Part shown: in pieces, positions 1-11,411 of the stretch | Numbering within the stretch: the first letter of the stretch is position 1 | How the letters are laid out: every line of letters begins with the position of its first letter | DNA from: Aureobasidium sp. EXF-3400 | Lineage: Eukaryota > Ascomycota > Dothideomycetes > Dothideales > Saccotheciaceae | Direction of reading: 5' to 3' | Assembly (NCBI GenBank): GCA_024195585.1 | Contig: SWBL01000432.1 | Location: 1 to 35,932, forward strand | Length of the DNA: 35,932 bases | Program-made: the position numbers and the translations under genes | Notes under the pieces: generated by a model | What the model saw: the letters and a program-made list of their open reading frames with translations, nothing else | Database searches by the model: none | What the model was told of the DNA's origin: nothing

Positions 1-357
1 TCCGTACTATTCTTTATTTTATGTTTAGGTAATGCTGGTACTCCTTTAACTCTAAATTTCATAGGTGAATTTATGTGTTTATACGGTGGATTTGAAAGAA
101 TGCCTATATTAGGTGCATTAGCGAGTTCTTCAATAGTATTTTCTGCTGCCTACACTATGTTTATGTTTAACCGTATAGTGTTTGGAGGATCTTTATCTAA
201 ATACTTCTTAAATAGTATATCTGATGTTAATAAAAGAGAATTCACTATTTTATTAACCTTAGTTGTGTTTACAGTAGTATTAGGTATATACCCTGCTCCT
301 ATATTAGATGGTTTAAACTATAGTGTTTCTACTTTAATATATGCTTATAATTTCTAA
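1..357 (+). CDS. nad4: NADH dehydrogenase subunit 4, C-terminal part (gene wraps the origin)
   Basis: This is the C-terminal 118 codons of ND4, a proton-pumping membrane subunit of complex I. Bases 1-99 are identical to 35834-35932, and codon phase is kept across that join, so this is the tail of the gene that starts at 34721. On the circle the whole gene is 1470 bp, or 489 residues, a normal fungal length. The segment holds hydrophobic helices and a short polar tail ending YAYNF before TAA. The gene faces nad3, which lies on the other strand across an 811-bp spacer. Confidence 0.96.
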   Translation, partial: SVLFFILCLGNAGTPLTLNFIGEFMCLYGGFERMPILGALASSSIVFSAAYTMFMFNRIVFGGSLSKYFLNSISDVNKREFTILLTLVVFTVVLGIYPAPILDGLNYSVSTLIYAYNF

Positions 358-1168
358 TTATTATAATAACACTATATTCTCTTTATAAAAAAATAATAAA
401 AAAAAAAATAACTCTTCATTTAGTTTTCTTTAGTGTTGCAATAGTAATCGTTTATTACTTTTAGATTATAAATTGTTAATTTTATTTAGTTTTTTATATC
501 TATTGTTTTAATTTCTTTCTTAACTTTAGATTATCCAGATTATATATACTGTATGGATCATTAAGTAGTCATAGTTACATAATTGATATTTAACAGAAAA
601 AAGCCAATAAAGTGTTAAATATATGTGAAGAACTATATTAAATTAATTTTTAAGGTAAGATCATGTTATCTGAAGAAGATAAGTTTAATTTATTAGATGT
701 TCAGGTTAGTAGACATTATGCTGAACAAAATCTTGATTAATTTAACAGGTATATAAAACACCATTAAAGTGTTTTAGAGTTTTATCTAAATAAACTAAAA
801 ATTTTTCTTATATTCTAATTTCACTTTTTATTATTAATTTAGACAAGTCTAATTTCTCAAGTTAAACTCTTAAAAATTTAACCATCCTTATTTTTAATGC
901 AGCGCTGGGGAGGAGTAGACCTGAAAATAATGGAATAAAGTCTTCCACAAAGTGGAAGACTTTATTAATTCATAAAAAGGTATATTTTTCTCGTATCGCA
1001 CGATAAAAGAAAAGTTAAATGTTAAATGCTTTTTTATTTAGTCTTTAAATAAAAATATGATAATATATAAAAATCTATATTCTTAGAAAGAAAGTAAAAA
1101 TAACTTAAGTATAAAAAGAATAGTTTTTATTTTTTTTTTTTTATTTTTTTTATTAGAAACAATAAGAT
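358..1168. other. Convergent spacer between nad4 and nad3
   Basis: This AT-rich spacer lies between the 3' ends of two genes on opposite strands. It contains a perfect 15-bp-arm palindrome at 934-966, a GC-rich patch at 900-920 and long T tracts near 1130-1150. A 25-codon micro-ORF opens at 663, but nothing supports it as a gene. I see no tRNA. Confidence 0.7.
934..966. repeat. Perfect palindrome, AATAAAGTC family
   Basis: Arms of 15 bp (934-948 and 952-966) flank a 3-base loop. The sequence begins AATAAAGTCTTCCAC and closes with its exact complement. Related palindromes occur at 12967-12999, 22038-22072 and 32851-32887, with imperfect ones at 3479-3510, 18640-18698 and 30269-30300. Confidence 0.9.
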
Positions 1169-1543
1169 TTATTTCTTAATAATAGAAGTTTGTTTACTTT
1201 CTATAGATAATGCATTTTTACCTAGCTCAAAAGCAAATCCTAAAGTTAGGACCAAGAAAAATATAAGCATTACTATTAATCCAAATATACCATTGGCATA
1301 ACCGCTTACTACGTAAGGATAAACTAATAAAATTTCTAAATCAAATAGTAAGAATAATAGTGCGAAGATAAAGAAAGAGATACTGAATTCACTTCTATTT
1401 TGACCTAAGAAAGAATGAAATCCACATTCGAACGCACTATCTTTTTCTTGGTATGGATTATGAGGAGCTAATATAATATTTACGGCTAATAATATAATAG
1501 CTAGTATAGGGATAAAAACTAGAAAAAATGTTTGACTTGTCAT
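1169..1543 (-). CDS. nad3: NADH dehydrogenase subunit 3
   Basis: ND3 is a small membrane subunit of complex I near the quinone channel. The 124-residue product begins MTSQTFFLVF and contains the family hallmark ECGFHSF, with the conserved Cys in the matrix loop at about residue 40, followed by FFIFALLFLLFDLEILLVYP with its acidic membrane residues. Three membrane helices are visible. Its ATG directly abuts the nad2 stop codon (TAAATG with no gap), so the two are probably co-transcribed, as is common in fungi. The downstream spacer is T-rich. Confidence 0.98.
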   Translation of the reverse strand: MTSQTFFLVFIPILAIILLAVNIILAPHNPYQEKDSAFECGFHSFLGQNRSEFSISFFIFALLFLLFDLEILLVYPYVVSGYANGIFGLIVMLIFFLVLTLGFAFELGKNALSIESKQTSIIKK

Positions 1544-3253
1544 TTAAGATTTAAATAATATTATTGTACCTATATTTGCTAATGTAAATAATTCATTTGG
1601 TATAAACATAAATGTTAATAAAATTAAAGTTAATATACTTATAGTTATACTTAATGAACTAGATAATACTATATTTTCAGCTTTGAAATTAACTTTTTCA
1701 GAGTTTTGATTTTTTTGAATATTACCTATTAAATTTAATTTTTCTACACTAGGATTTATCATAAATTGATCATTATAAAAGAACATGTTTTTTATTATAC
1801 TTAAGTAATACACGGCTGAAGTTACACTTGTTAATATTGCAATTAATACCATAAAGATGTAACCGTTACTTAAAGCCGCGCTTAAAACCATCTGTTTAGC
1901 AAAGAAACCTATTAAAGGTGGAACTCCTGCAAATGAAAATAGAGTAATTGTTAAACTTAAGGCTAAGTATGGATTTACGTAGAAGTAACCTTTAAGTTGA
2001 CTAATTAGTTGCACAGGTGAATTATTTTGGTCTATTAAGTCATCATTATGTTTTTCGTCTTTGTAGACATATAAGTATAAACTAAATCCTATTGTAACCA
2101 ATATAACAAAGGCATTTAAATTTGAAACTGAATAAGATATAATATAAAAGATGTAGGCTTGTATAGATTCTACACTATTAACACTTAAGGCTAGTAAAAT
2201 AAACCCTACGTGACTAATTGTACTATAAGCATACAATCTTTTAATTCTAAATTGTGTTAATCCTAGAACAGAACCTATTATTAAAGAGAATAAACTACTT
2301 ATAAGTAAAATGTTTGTTCAAGAAAATACAAATAGAGTTTTTTCAGTGTAATACACTAACTCTAAGAAGAAAATAAAGATTGAAATTTTAGCAATTATGG
2401 CTACAAAAGTAGTTACGATTGTTGGTATTGAATCATAAACATCCGGACTTCAAAAATGGAAAGGAGCTGCACTTATTTTAACTAAAAATCCTACAGCTAG
2501 TATTATCAATGAAATATGGATGTAATATGGTTTGTATCATGATAAAACATCACCTTGCATGCTATCACCTAAATTAGCATAAACTTCAGATATACTGCTT
2601 ATTACGTATATACCCTCTAGGCTTGTTGTTCCTGAATTAGCATAAAGAAGACTTGACCCTAATAATATAAAACATGAAGCTAGACCTCCTATTAAGAAGT
2701 AAGTTAATCCTCCATTAGTTGATTGTTCTGAGTCTCTATATAAAGTAGATAAAATATATAAACCATAACTTTGCAGTTCTATAGCCAAGAAGATAGATAT
2801 TAAATCACTAGCACTCATTAAGAATACCGCTCCACTTAAAACAAATACAATTAATAAAGAATATTCTAATATTCTAAATTGACCAGCCATTTTATTAGAT
2901 ATCTTTGTTTTGTTATAATTAAACTTAGAAGCTCCTCCGTTAAATAATAAGAATGATAAAGAAGATATTTGATTTAAAAATACCTTTCTAGGGTAGAAAG
3001 AAGTTAAAGTTAATATAAAAGCGGTTAATATAAAGATGAAGATATTAAACATTTGTGTGAACACAGTAACATGGAATAAACCTCCAAAAATTCCAATTCC
3101 TTTATCTAAAGATAAAAAGAATAGATTATTGTAAGCTAAAAAGCTTGTATGAATTAAAGAAACCATTACTACTCTAGAGAATAGTATAGACTTGTCAGTT
3201 CTTAAAGTAAGAGCATTTGAAATTAATAATAAAGTTAAAAGAGAAATTAACAT
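1544..3253 (-). CDS. nad2: NADH dehydrogenase subunit 2
   Basis: ND2 is an antiporter-like proton-pumping subunit of complex I. Reading TGA as Trp gives one 569-codon frame from ATG at 3253 to TAA at 1544; standard-code reading breaks it at TGA 2537-2539. Motifs include [20 protein letters not shown] around residue 150, [17 protein letters not shown] in the middle and [14 protein letters not shown] further on, all typical of ND2. The N-terminal region is fungal-specific and hydrophobic. It forms a cassette with nad3, which starts at the next base. The length is normal for fungi and I see no intron. Confidence 0.97.
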
Positions 3254-3522
3254 GTTTTTTTTGGTTTGTTATAAATTTAAACCTAGCTAAACAAGATGAA
3301 TAATTGTTTATTTTTTAATATCATCTTTATCCAGCTTTGGCAGAAGACTTTAAAAAAGACCCCGGATGACCTTTAATGTTTTATGATCATTACCTTATAA
3401 GAATATTTAGTGATGATCTTTATACAATTTTTATTTATTTTTTTTTTTATTACTACTGCGGAGAGCAGCATTAATAAATGATAAAGACATCTACAAAGTG
3501 GAAGATTTTATAGTGTTTCTGC
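3254..3522. other. Spacer nad2-atp6 with degenerate palindrome
   Basis: This spacer has no gene. It contains a T tract, a small GC-rich patch (ACTGCGGAGAGCAGC near 3463-3477) and, at 3479-3510, a degenerate copy of the AATAAAGTC palindrome (ATAAAGACATCTAC, then GTGGAAGATTTTA). Confidence 0.6.
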
Positions 3523-4296
3523 TTAGTGTAATTCTAATGCATCTTTTACATAAGAACAAGATAAAATTATGAAAACTTGAGCTTGTATAAATGCTATTGC
3601 AAATTCTAACCCTGAGAAAGCTACAATAAACGCTATAGGGAATAATCCTAAGAAGAAGAATATAATTCCACTTGTCATGATATTGTATGTGAAACCACTT
3701 AAAATTGTTAAAAGAAGGTGACCTGAAAGTATATTTGCACCTAATCTTAGACCTAATGAAATATTACGCGCTAAGTATGAGATAAACTCAATTATAACTA
3801 GTAAAGGTAATAAAGCGATTGGAGTTCCAGCAGGTACAAATAAAGAAAAGAATTCTAATCCGTGTTTATTTAATCCTAACAATGTTGCACCTAAAACTAT
3901 TGTAAAGCTAAGTGAAAATGTTAGTGCGAAATGACTAGTTGAAGCAAAACTGTATGGAACTAAACCAATTAAATTGTTCATTAAGATAAACACAAATAAT
4001 GTATACATTAATGGAAAGTATACTTGTCCATTTTTTGCATTTATTTGGTTTACAACAATACCATGTACTGTTGAGTAAATAGTTTCTTGGCTAATTGATC
4101 AGCTATTTGATACAACTTTATTGTTATTTGTTGCCATTAAATTTAACATTAATAATAGGTATCCACCTATTGTTAAGTATAAACCAATGCTTGTTAAAGA
4201 TAAAGATAAATTTCCTAGTATAGGAGCATCTAGACTTAATAAATTTCTAATTTCAAATTGATCTAGTGGGCTTGTTATGTATAAAAATGAGTTCAT
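3523..4296 (-). CDS. atp6: ATP synthase F0 subunit a
   Basis: Subunit a forms the two proton half-channels against the atp9 ring. The frame is 257 codons from ATG 4296 to TAA at 3523, with TGA read as Trp, which is a typical fungal length. The first residues include DQFEIRNLL. Downstream are the signature SLGLRLGANILSGHLLL, holding the essential Arg of the channel, and a C-terminus FIQAQVFIILSCSYVKDALELH, which matches the family's last amphipathic helix. It lies upstream (5' side on the other strand order) of nad2 and follows atp8 on the same strand, a conserved pairing. Confidence 0.97.
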
Positions 4297-4454
4297 TAAA
4301 TTAATATGTAAAGTATATATTTAAATAAGAATAAAGTAAAGGGTATATATAAAGCTTTAATAAAAAACCTCATCCTCTATCCTTCATTATTTTTTTTGTT
4401 AAAAAAATTCAGCAAAGCGCAGGAGATGATGACAAAGTCGATGATAAGATATTA

Positions 4455-4601
4455 TTAAAGTTTGCTTATAAATACACGTGCAGAGAATAAACGTACAAAT
4501 CTTGGTAATACGTATTTTGAAAAAACGTATATAAGAGTAACAAGAACTGCAAATGCAAATGTTACTTCATTAACAAAATAAAATGGCACTAATTGAGGCA
4601 T
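4455..4601 (-). CDS. atp8: ATP synthase F0 subunit 8
   Basis: Atp8 is a small stator protein of F1F0-ATP synthase. The 48-codon gene begins [17 protein letters not shown] and ends RVFISKL before TAA at 4455-4457. The MPQLVPF start, one hydrophobic helix and a basic tail with a C-terminal ISKL are diagnostic. The form with [13 protein letters not shown] resembles basidiomycete Atp8 in my memory (inference). It sits between cox3 and atp6 on the same strand, 158 bases upstream of atp6. Confidence 0.95.
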   Translation of the reverse strand: MPQLVPFYFVNEVTFAFAVLVTLIYVFSKYVLPRFVRLFSARVFISKL

Positions 4602-4704
4602 AGTTTAGATTAAAAAATTTTTTGTCATTGAATTTTAATGACTAAATCAAATTACAGATTTGGAATTTAAAGGGAAAGATAATAATTTTTTTTTTTTTGA
4701 GTAA

Positions 4705-5514
4705 TTAAGAACCTCAGTAATAAACAGATAAGAATAAGAATAATCATACCACATCTACAAAATGTCAGTACAATATTCCAGCTTCAAAACCTAAGTGGTG
4801 ATTTTCTGTTAAATGGTAAGCTAAAATACGTCATAATCCTACAGCTAAGAAAATTGTTCCTATGATTACGTGTATTCCGTGGAATCCTGTTCCAAAATAG
4901 AAACATGAACCATACGCACCGTCTGAAATAGTAAATGAAGAAACTGCATATTCTACTCCTTGGAAAGCAGTAAATATCATTGCTAAGAATACAGTAAAGA
5001 TTGCACCAAGTAATGCACCATTTCTATTTCCTTGGATTAAAGAGTGGTGTGAGTAAGTAATAGTTACTCCAGATGCTAATAATAATACTGTGTTTAATAG
5101 AGGTAATTCGAAGGCATTAATTGCTTCTATACCCATTGGAGGTCATTGTGCACCTAATTCTACAGTAGGTGATAAAGCACTATGGAAGTAAGCTCAGAAT
5201 ATAGCTAAGAAGAATAAAGCTTCAGATACTATAAATAATGCTACTCCCATATTTAAACCTCTTTGTACAGCTAAAGTATGGTTACCTAAATAAGTTCCCT
5301 CTGAAATTACGTCTCTTCATCAGAAAGCCATACTTGAAACTAAACAAATAAGTGCACATGGTAATCAGTACTCTGAATTAGAAAAACCATGCATTGTTAA
5401 TACACCTGATGTTGTTAAACTTAATAAGCTAATACATGTGAAAAGTGGTCAAGGAGATGGAGAAACTAGATGGAAGGGGTGTCCCTGAAAGTTACTTCTA
5501 TGTAAATTTGACAT
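4705..5514 (-). CDS. cox3: Cytochrome c oxidase subunit 3
   Basis: Cox3 is a core membrane subunit of complex IV that stabilises cox1. The 269-codon frame runs from ATG at 5514 ([20 protein letters not shown]) to TAA at 4705-4707, using several TGA codons for Trp. Conserved parts include [16 protein letters not shown] and the tail [20 protein letters not shown], which is the family signature. Seven membrane helices are expected and the length is normal. It lies between nad5 and atp8 on the minus strand, with a T tract just after the stop. Confidence 0.97.
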
Positions 5515-5570
5515 AATATATATTTAAAAACCGCAGAATACTAAAAAGATTTATTTATTTTTTTTTTTAT

Positions 5571-7538
5571 TTATTTGTTTAATTTTAAGGTAGTTAATAA
5601 GGCAAATATTATTATAATAAATAAGTTATTATCGCTTATAAATAAGTAAGGAGTTAATAAGTAGAAAATTAAACCAACTAATATGTATAAGGCATAAGAT
5701 GTAATAACACCAGTATCTAAACTAGCAATATTCTTACTTAAATTAACCAATCCTTTTTCTAAACCGTATGGTCCTAATAATTCTACAGATCCTTTATCAA
5801 GAACTTTAGTTGTTTGCCCACCTATTTTTAATACAACATCTGTGATGTATCTGTTGTAAAATAGTTCAATCAAGAAACGTTGATTGAAGAAACTAAAAAT
5901 GTTATAACCTAATCTAGATAACTTAAAGTGTATTAATAATTTAGGTAAGAACTCAGATAATACAATAAATATTACACTAAGTGAGATAGTGAATACTAAA
6001 GGTAATAATTTGAATAAAGTAGGTACGGCAAATTCAGTGTCTAGCATAATTTCATGACTTGGATGTATAAATAGACTATTATCTGCAAAGAAACCAGTTC
6101 CTAATCCGATGAAGATATCTTTAGTGATATATCCAAAGAAAATAGAGAATATAGCTAATACAATTAAAGGTAAACTCATAAATATATCACCTTCGTGTGC
6201 ATGTTTATAATTAACTAGTGGACCATTAGGGTTAGTTAAGAATGTTAAGTATAAAACTTTAACTGAGTATAATGTAGTAAACATCGCACCTATTGTAGCT
6301 ATGAAATATACAACTGTACTAGAGAAATAAAATTGTCCATAAGCAGACTCAAGAATAAAATCTTTTGAATAGAAACCTGTCATAAATGGTAAAGCAACTA
6401 AACTAAGACTTGCAATTAACATAACTGAGTAAGTTAAAGGTAAGAAAGGTCTTAACCCTCCATATCTTCTGAAATCTTGGTTGTCTGCTACAGCGTGTAT
6501 TACAGCACCAGCACCTAAGAAAAGAAGTCCTTTATAGAAAGCGTGATTTACTAAATGGAATAAAGCTACATTATAAGAAGATAAACCAACAGCTATAACC
6601 ATCATACCTAATTGACTCATAGTTGAATAAGCTATAACTTTTTTTATATCTTGTTGGAATAATCCTATTAAAGAACTAAATACTGTTGTTATTGCTCCTA
6701 TTCATAAACATAGTAACAACACTGTTGAACTATATTCTATTAAAGGAGATGAACGCATTAATAAATATACTCCCGCAGTAACCATAGTTGCAGCGTGAAT
6801 TAATGCAGAAACAGGTGTAGGACCCTCCATCGCCATAGGTAATCAGACATGAAGACCGATTTGTGAACTTTTAGCCATAGCACCTATTAATAAACATATT
6901 CCTATTAAAGTAATAACATCTTCACTCATAAATGGAGCTAATGAAAACACTGTTGAGTAGTCGATATTACCAAAAGTAAGTAATATAGCAAACATACCTA
7001 TTGTTAAAAAACAATCTCCAACTCTGTTTGTTAAAAATGCAGATAGAGAGCTTTGGTTTGCTGCTATTCTAGTAAATCAGAAACTTACTAAAAGATATGA
7101 ACAAACTCCAACTCCTTCTCATCCTACAAACATAAGTAAAAAGTTATTAGCTGTTACAAGAATAATCATCATAAATGTGAATAAACTTAAATAACTAAAG
7201 AATCTTTGGTTATGGGGATCGTGACTCATATATCCTATAGAATATACATGTACTAAAGAAGATATAATTAATACAGGTATAAGCATAGACACTGTTAAAG
7301 AATCAAAATTAAACCCTCATGAGATATTTAACGATTCTGAATCAATTCATTTGAATAAATGGATTGATACCGGTATGTTGTTTAAACCTACTTCAAAGAA
7401 AGCAAGTATTGCGAATGTTGTTGTTGTTATTACAGAAGAACATGTTATTAATTGTGCTCCACTTACTCCGACTTTTCTTCCAAAGAAACCGGATACTATT
7501 GATCCTAATAATGGTAAAATTATTAAAGCTAGATACAT
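5571..7538 (-). CDS. nad5: NADH dehydrogenase subunit 5
   Basis: ND5 is the largest antiporter-like subunit of complex I and carries the long lateral helix. The 655-codon frame starts at ATG 7538 ([20 protein letters not shown]) and ends at TAA 5571, with TGA codons read as Trp. Motifs visible include [19 protein letters not shown] in the 6760-6840 region and [28 protein letters not shown] further on, which are characteristic of the proton-pumping ND family. Its ATG overlaps the nad4L stop by one base (TAATG), the conserved fungal arrangement that suggests translational coupling. No intron interrupts it. Confidence 0.98.
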
Positions 7539-7807
7539 TATTTGAATTCTATTGCAACACTTCCTCTTAATCTATAAAATGCTACTAAGATACCTAAACC
7601 TATCGCTGACTCAGCACCAGCTATTGCTATAATATATATAGCATAAGTTTGGCCTAATATATCATCAAAGCTAAGTGAACTTACCAATATTAAGAATGTA
7701 ATAGCTAATAGCATTATCTCTATAGAGATAAGCATTAAAATTATATTTTTTCTATTTAAAACAAAACCTAAAATTCCTATTAAGAATAATATAAGTGATA
7801 AATTCAT
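7538..7807 (-). CDS. nad4L: NADH dehydrogenase subunit 4L
   Basis: ND4L is a small three-helix subunit of the complex I membrane arm. The 89-residue product starts [20 protein letters not shown] and contains [13 protein letters not shown] with the conserved membrane Glu, then [20 protein letters not shown]. The last base of its TAA is the first base of the nad5 ATG. A 12-T tract lies directly upstream of the start codon. Confidence 0.98.
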   Translation of the reverse strand: MNLSLILFLIGILGFVLNRKNIILMLISIEIMLLAITFLILVSSLSFDDILGQTYAIYIIAIAGAESAIGLGILVAFYRLRGSVAIEFK

Positions 7808-8039
7808 TTTTTTTTTTTTTTTATTTAAAGTGGTGTGATTTAAAAGGATTAGTTTTTTTTCCTTAGTGGTAATTACCTTACTAATGTACTTACTTTGTAT
7901 TGTTATAAAAATAGGTTATCTTTCTGCAAAAGACCTATTGCATACCTAAACTAATAATAAAATTTTTATAAAATTTTTTTTTAGAATTCCTCCTGCTTTG
8001 CGATTATTTTTTTTAAGTTATAGATATAACTTAAAAAAG
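7808..8039. other. Spacer between the decayed ORF and nad4L
   Basis: AT-rich spacer without a gene. It holds a GC-cluster copy of the TCCTCCTGC family at about 7987-8002 (ATTCCTCCTGCTTTGCG), and a small inverted repeat at 8013-8037 (TTTTAAGTTATA..TATAACTTAAAA), which could form a hairpin downstream of the minus-strand ORF remnant. Confidence 0.6.
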
Positions 8040-8905
8040 TTATAAAGGATTGTGGAATATTATGGTATTTAATACTTTATCCTCTATAACAATGCTATTA
8101 TTAAAATTAGTATTTAAACTTTCTGTGTTGTATAATACCCTATTTTTAAAATTATTAGATTTTTTAGATTTACAAAACCGTTGTACCATTTTATATTGAT
8201 GAGGGGATTGAATATAGTCCCGAGCAAATAAAGTTATTTGTTGTTTTTCACTACTATATTTACTAATACCTAAGTCACCTAGTGTAATAGAGTAAGGTTG
8301 TTTTACACTAGGGTTCTTCTGTTCAAGGGTTATTCTTTCCGCTGTAACTCGATTAATCCCTAGGGCTAAATAATTACCAAGTCGATGGAACGGAGTTTCT
8401 TGCGAAAAAGAATCATCATTTTCATTATTAGAATTATTATTATCTATAAACCGGTTAAACTTCCGTTAGGATTTTGAGGACCTTGCGGCGTGTTTGGCTG
8501 ATTACCCGTATTATTAGAATAGTTAAACCAATTTACAAAATTATTTCCTCCAGATGTTAGTATAAATATATCATCAAAACCGAAGTAAGCAAACAATAAG
8601 GTTATATTATATAAAGATAAACATTCTATTCATAAACCAGTAATTAATCCGTTTAAAATAATAACAGTAAATGTGAAAATTAGATATAATATAACTTTAG
8701 TTATTACACCTAGAATTATATTTTCTAATTAAGTATTCTCCAAGTGTATAAATAAAAATATATATAAATTAGGTATTAATACTATAGATAAAGAAAGAAG
8801 GAACCATTGATATGGTAAAAAGTAAATTATACCTATAGTTAGAATAGGATGTACACATATTATTAGATATCTGTACAGTAAATATCTAACTACGCCTTCG
8901 GAGGA
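8040..8905 (-). pseudogene. Decayed orphan membrane-protein ORF
   Basis: One coherent minus-strand reading runs from about 8905 to TAA 8040, broken by an in-frame TAA at 8729-8731 and a one-base frameshift near 8447-8466. I find no ATG at the start. The first third is hydrophobic (HPILTIGIIYFLPYQWFLLS). The middle is a second hydrophobic stretch (VILYLIFTFTVIILNGLI), followed by an Asn/Pro/Gly-rich linker (NTPQGPQNPNG). After the frameshift comes a polar domain rich in Lys, Arg, Gln and Ser (ETPFHRLGNYLALGINRV) of about 120 residues. I do not recognise the family. Two lesions in an otherwise protein-like reading suggest a recently inactivated gene; a sequencing error could explain the frameshift but not both. 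It lies between cox1 and nad4L on the same strand. Confidence 0.6.
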
Positions 8906-8960
8906 AAAATTACTTATTTTTTTTTTTTATTTATATAGAAAACAATAAAGTAATTATTTA

Positions 8961-10547
<1,587 letters not shown>

Positions 10548-10849
10548 ACTTATTTGGGATATTTTTCCTTCAGGATTAGTTTGATAAATGTTATTATCTA
10601 TCTTATTAGAGGTAATATGCAAAATTTTTCTGAAGAAAAATATTATGCTAGAGCTTCGACCATTAAAAAAAAAAATTTTTTTATCCTCCCACTCTTAAGG
10701 TGGGGAGGAAACGAAAAAGTCGAAGGGTAAAAAATATTAAAGATAAGATAGTATCTTTTAATGTTCAAGAAATAAACCATATTTTTTATTCATAGCGTAA
10801 AATTAACAATTTATAAGGATAAGATTTTTTATTTTATCGTTAGATATTT
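10548..10849 (-). promoter_or_regulatory. cox1 5' leader, shared with two orphan-ORF loci
   Basis: The stretch between trnK and cox1, read on the minus strand, matches the stretch following each trnV copy. Shared blocks are GATAAAATAAAAAATCTT just after the tRNA, then AATATGGTTTATTTCTTGAA, then a GGTCGA-containing patch and ACCTCTAATAAG close to the start codon. It also contains a GC hairpin at 10683-10709 (TCCTCCC..GGGGAGGA). A promoter or translational-activator site is plausible but is inference. Confidence 0.5.
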
Positions 10850-10920
10850 AAGAGCTATGAGATTCGAACTCATATTGGAATGATTAAAAGTCACATACTT
10901 TACCATTAAGTTAAGCTCTC
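10850..10920 (-). tRNA. trnK: tRNA-Lys(UUU)
   Basis: The 71-base cloverleaf has a 7-bp acceptor (GAGAGCT with AGCTCTT), a T arm ATGAG-TTCGAAT-CTCAT and an anticodon loop CTTTTAA giving UUU. It lies directly upstream of the cox1 leader and probably punctuates that transcript. Confidence 0.92.
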
Positions 10921-11078
10921 TTTTTAGCGCATTAAAAAAAAAATAGCCGTCTAGCCATTAATTTCCATGCAATCGATCGATAAACGCATTTTTTTTTATT
11001 TCTATCGCCAAGTGACATATTTATATAAAAATATATTACACTAGTAATTAATAGACAAAAAAAAAGGAGGAATGGAAA

Positions 11079-11411
11079 GGTTGGATACAATTAAGCCGGA
11101 TTCTGTAAAGAATATAATTCTAAATTAATGCTTAATAGAGGCTTTACATCTCATAGTCAAATAATACTTTTGCTATTATATAACGTTAAGTTTTTTGACT
11201 TTTATTTTCTACTAAAGACCAAAGTTTTAACTTCAGGATTATTATTTTTTTTTAGTTTATAAACTTAAAAAAATAAAATAATGGGAGCCCCAGCGAAGCT
11301 GGGGCGAACCTGCAAGATTGGGTACCAATCCAAATTGTTTTCTATTTATATAGCTCTGGACTTTCCTATGTTATTATATAATAATAACACTTTTAATTTC
11401 GTATCACAACC
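11079..11411 (-). ncRNA. rnpB: RNase P RNA
   Basis: This is the catalytic RNA of mitochondrial RNase P, which matures tRNA 5' ends. On the minus strand the 5' conserved region GGAAAGTCCAGAG (11354-11366) matches the universal GGAAAGUCC of P4/CR-I. The 3' conserved segment ACAGAATCCGGCTTA (11092-11106) matches bacterial ACAGAA..CCGGCUUA. The ends pair as P1: GGTTGTGATAC at 11401-11411 with GTATCCAACC at 11079-11088, with one bulged base. That defines a gene of about 333 nt, in the range of reduced fungal mitochondrial forms. A perfect 8-bp GC hairpin at 11287-11305 sits inside and looks like the genome's GC clusters. Confidence 0.9.
11287..11305. repeat. GC-rich hairpin inside rnpB
   Basis: GCCCCAGC and GCTGGGGC form a perfect 8-bp stem around a GAA loop. 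It is much richer in GC than the rest of rnpB and resembles the dispersed GC clusters of this genome. It may be an element tolerated in a variable helix, or a native stem. Confidence 0.75.

Noticed and set aside
1..99. Terminal direct repeat as a genuine genomic duplication
   Set aside because: Exact identity and nad4 phase across the join fit the overlap of a circular assembly.
8040..8905. Plasmid DNA or RNA polymerase gene
   Set aside because: No polymerase motifs are visible and the frame is too short; only hydrophobic segments and a polar tail are seen.
10548..10670. N-terminal extension of cox1 upstream of ATG 10547
   Set aside because: The frame is open but has no ATG, and the sequence is homologous to leaders before other genes where it is not in frame. 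Cox1 family alignments start near MGIERW.
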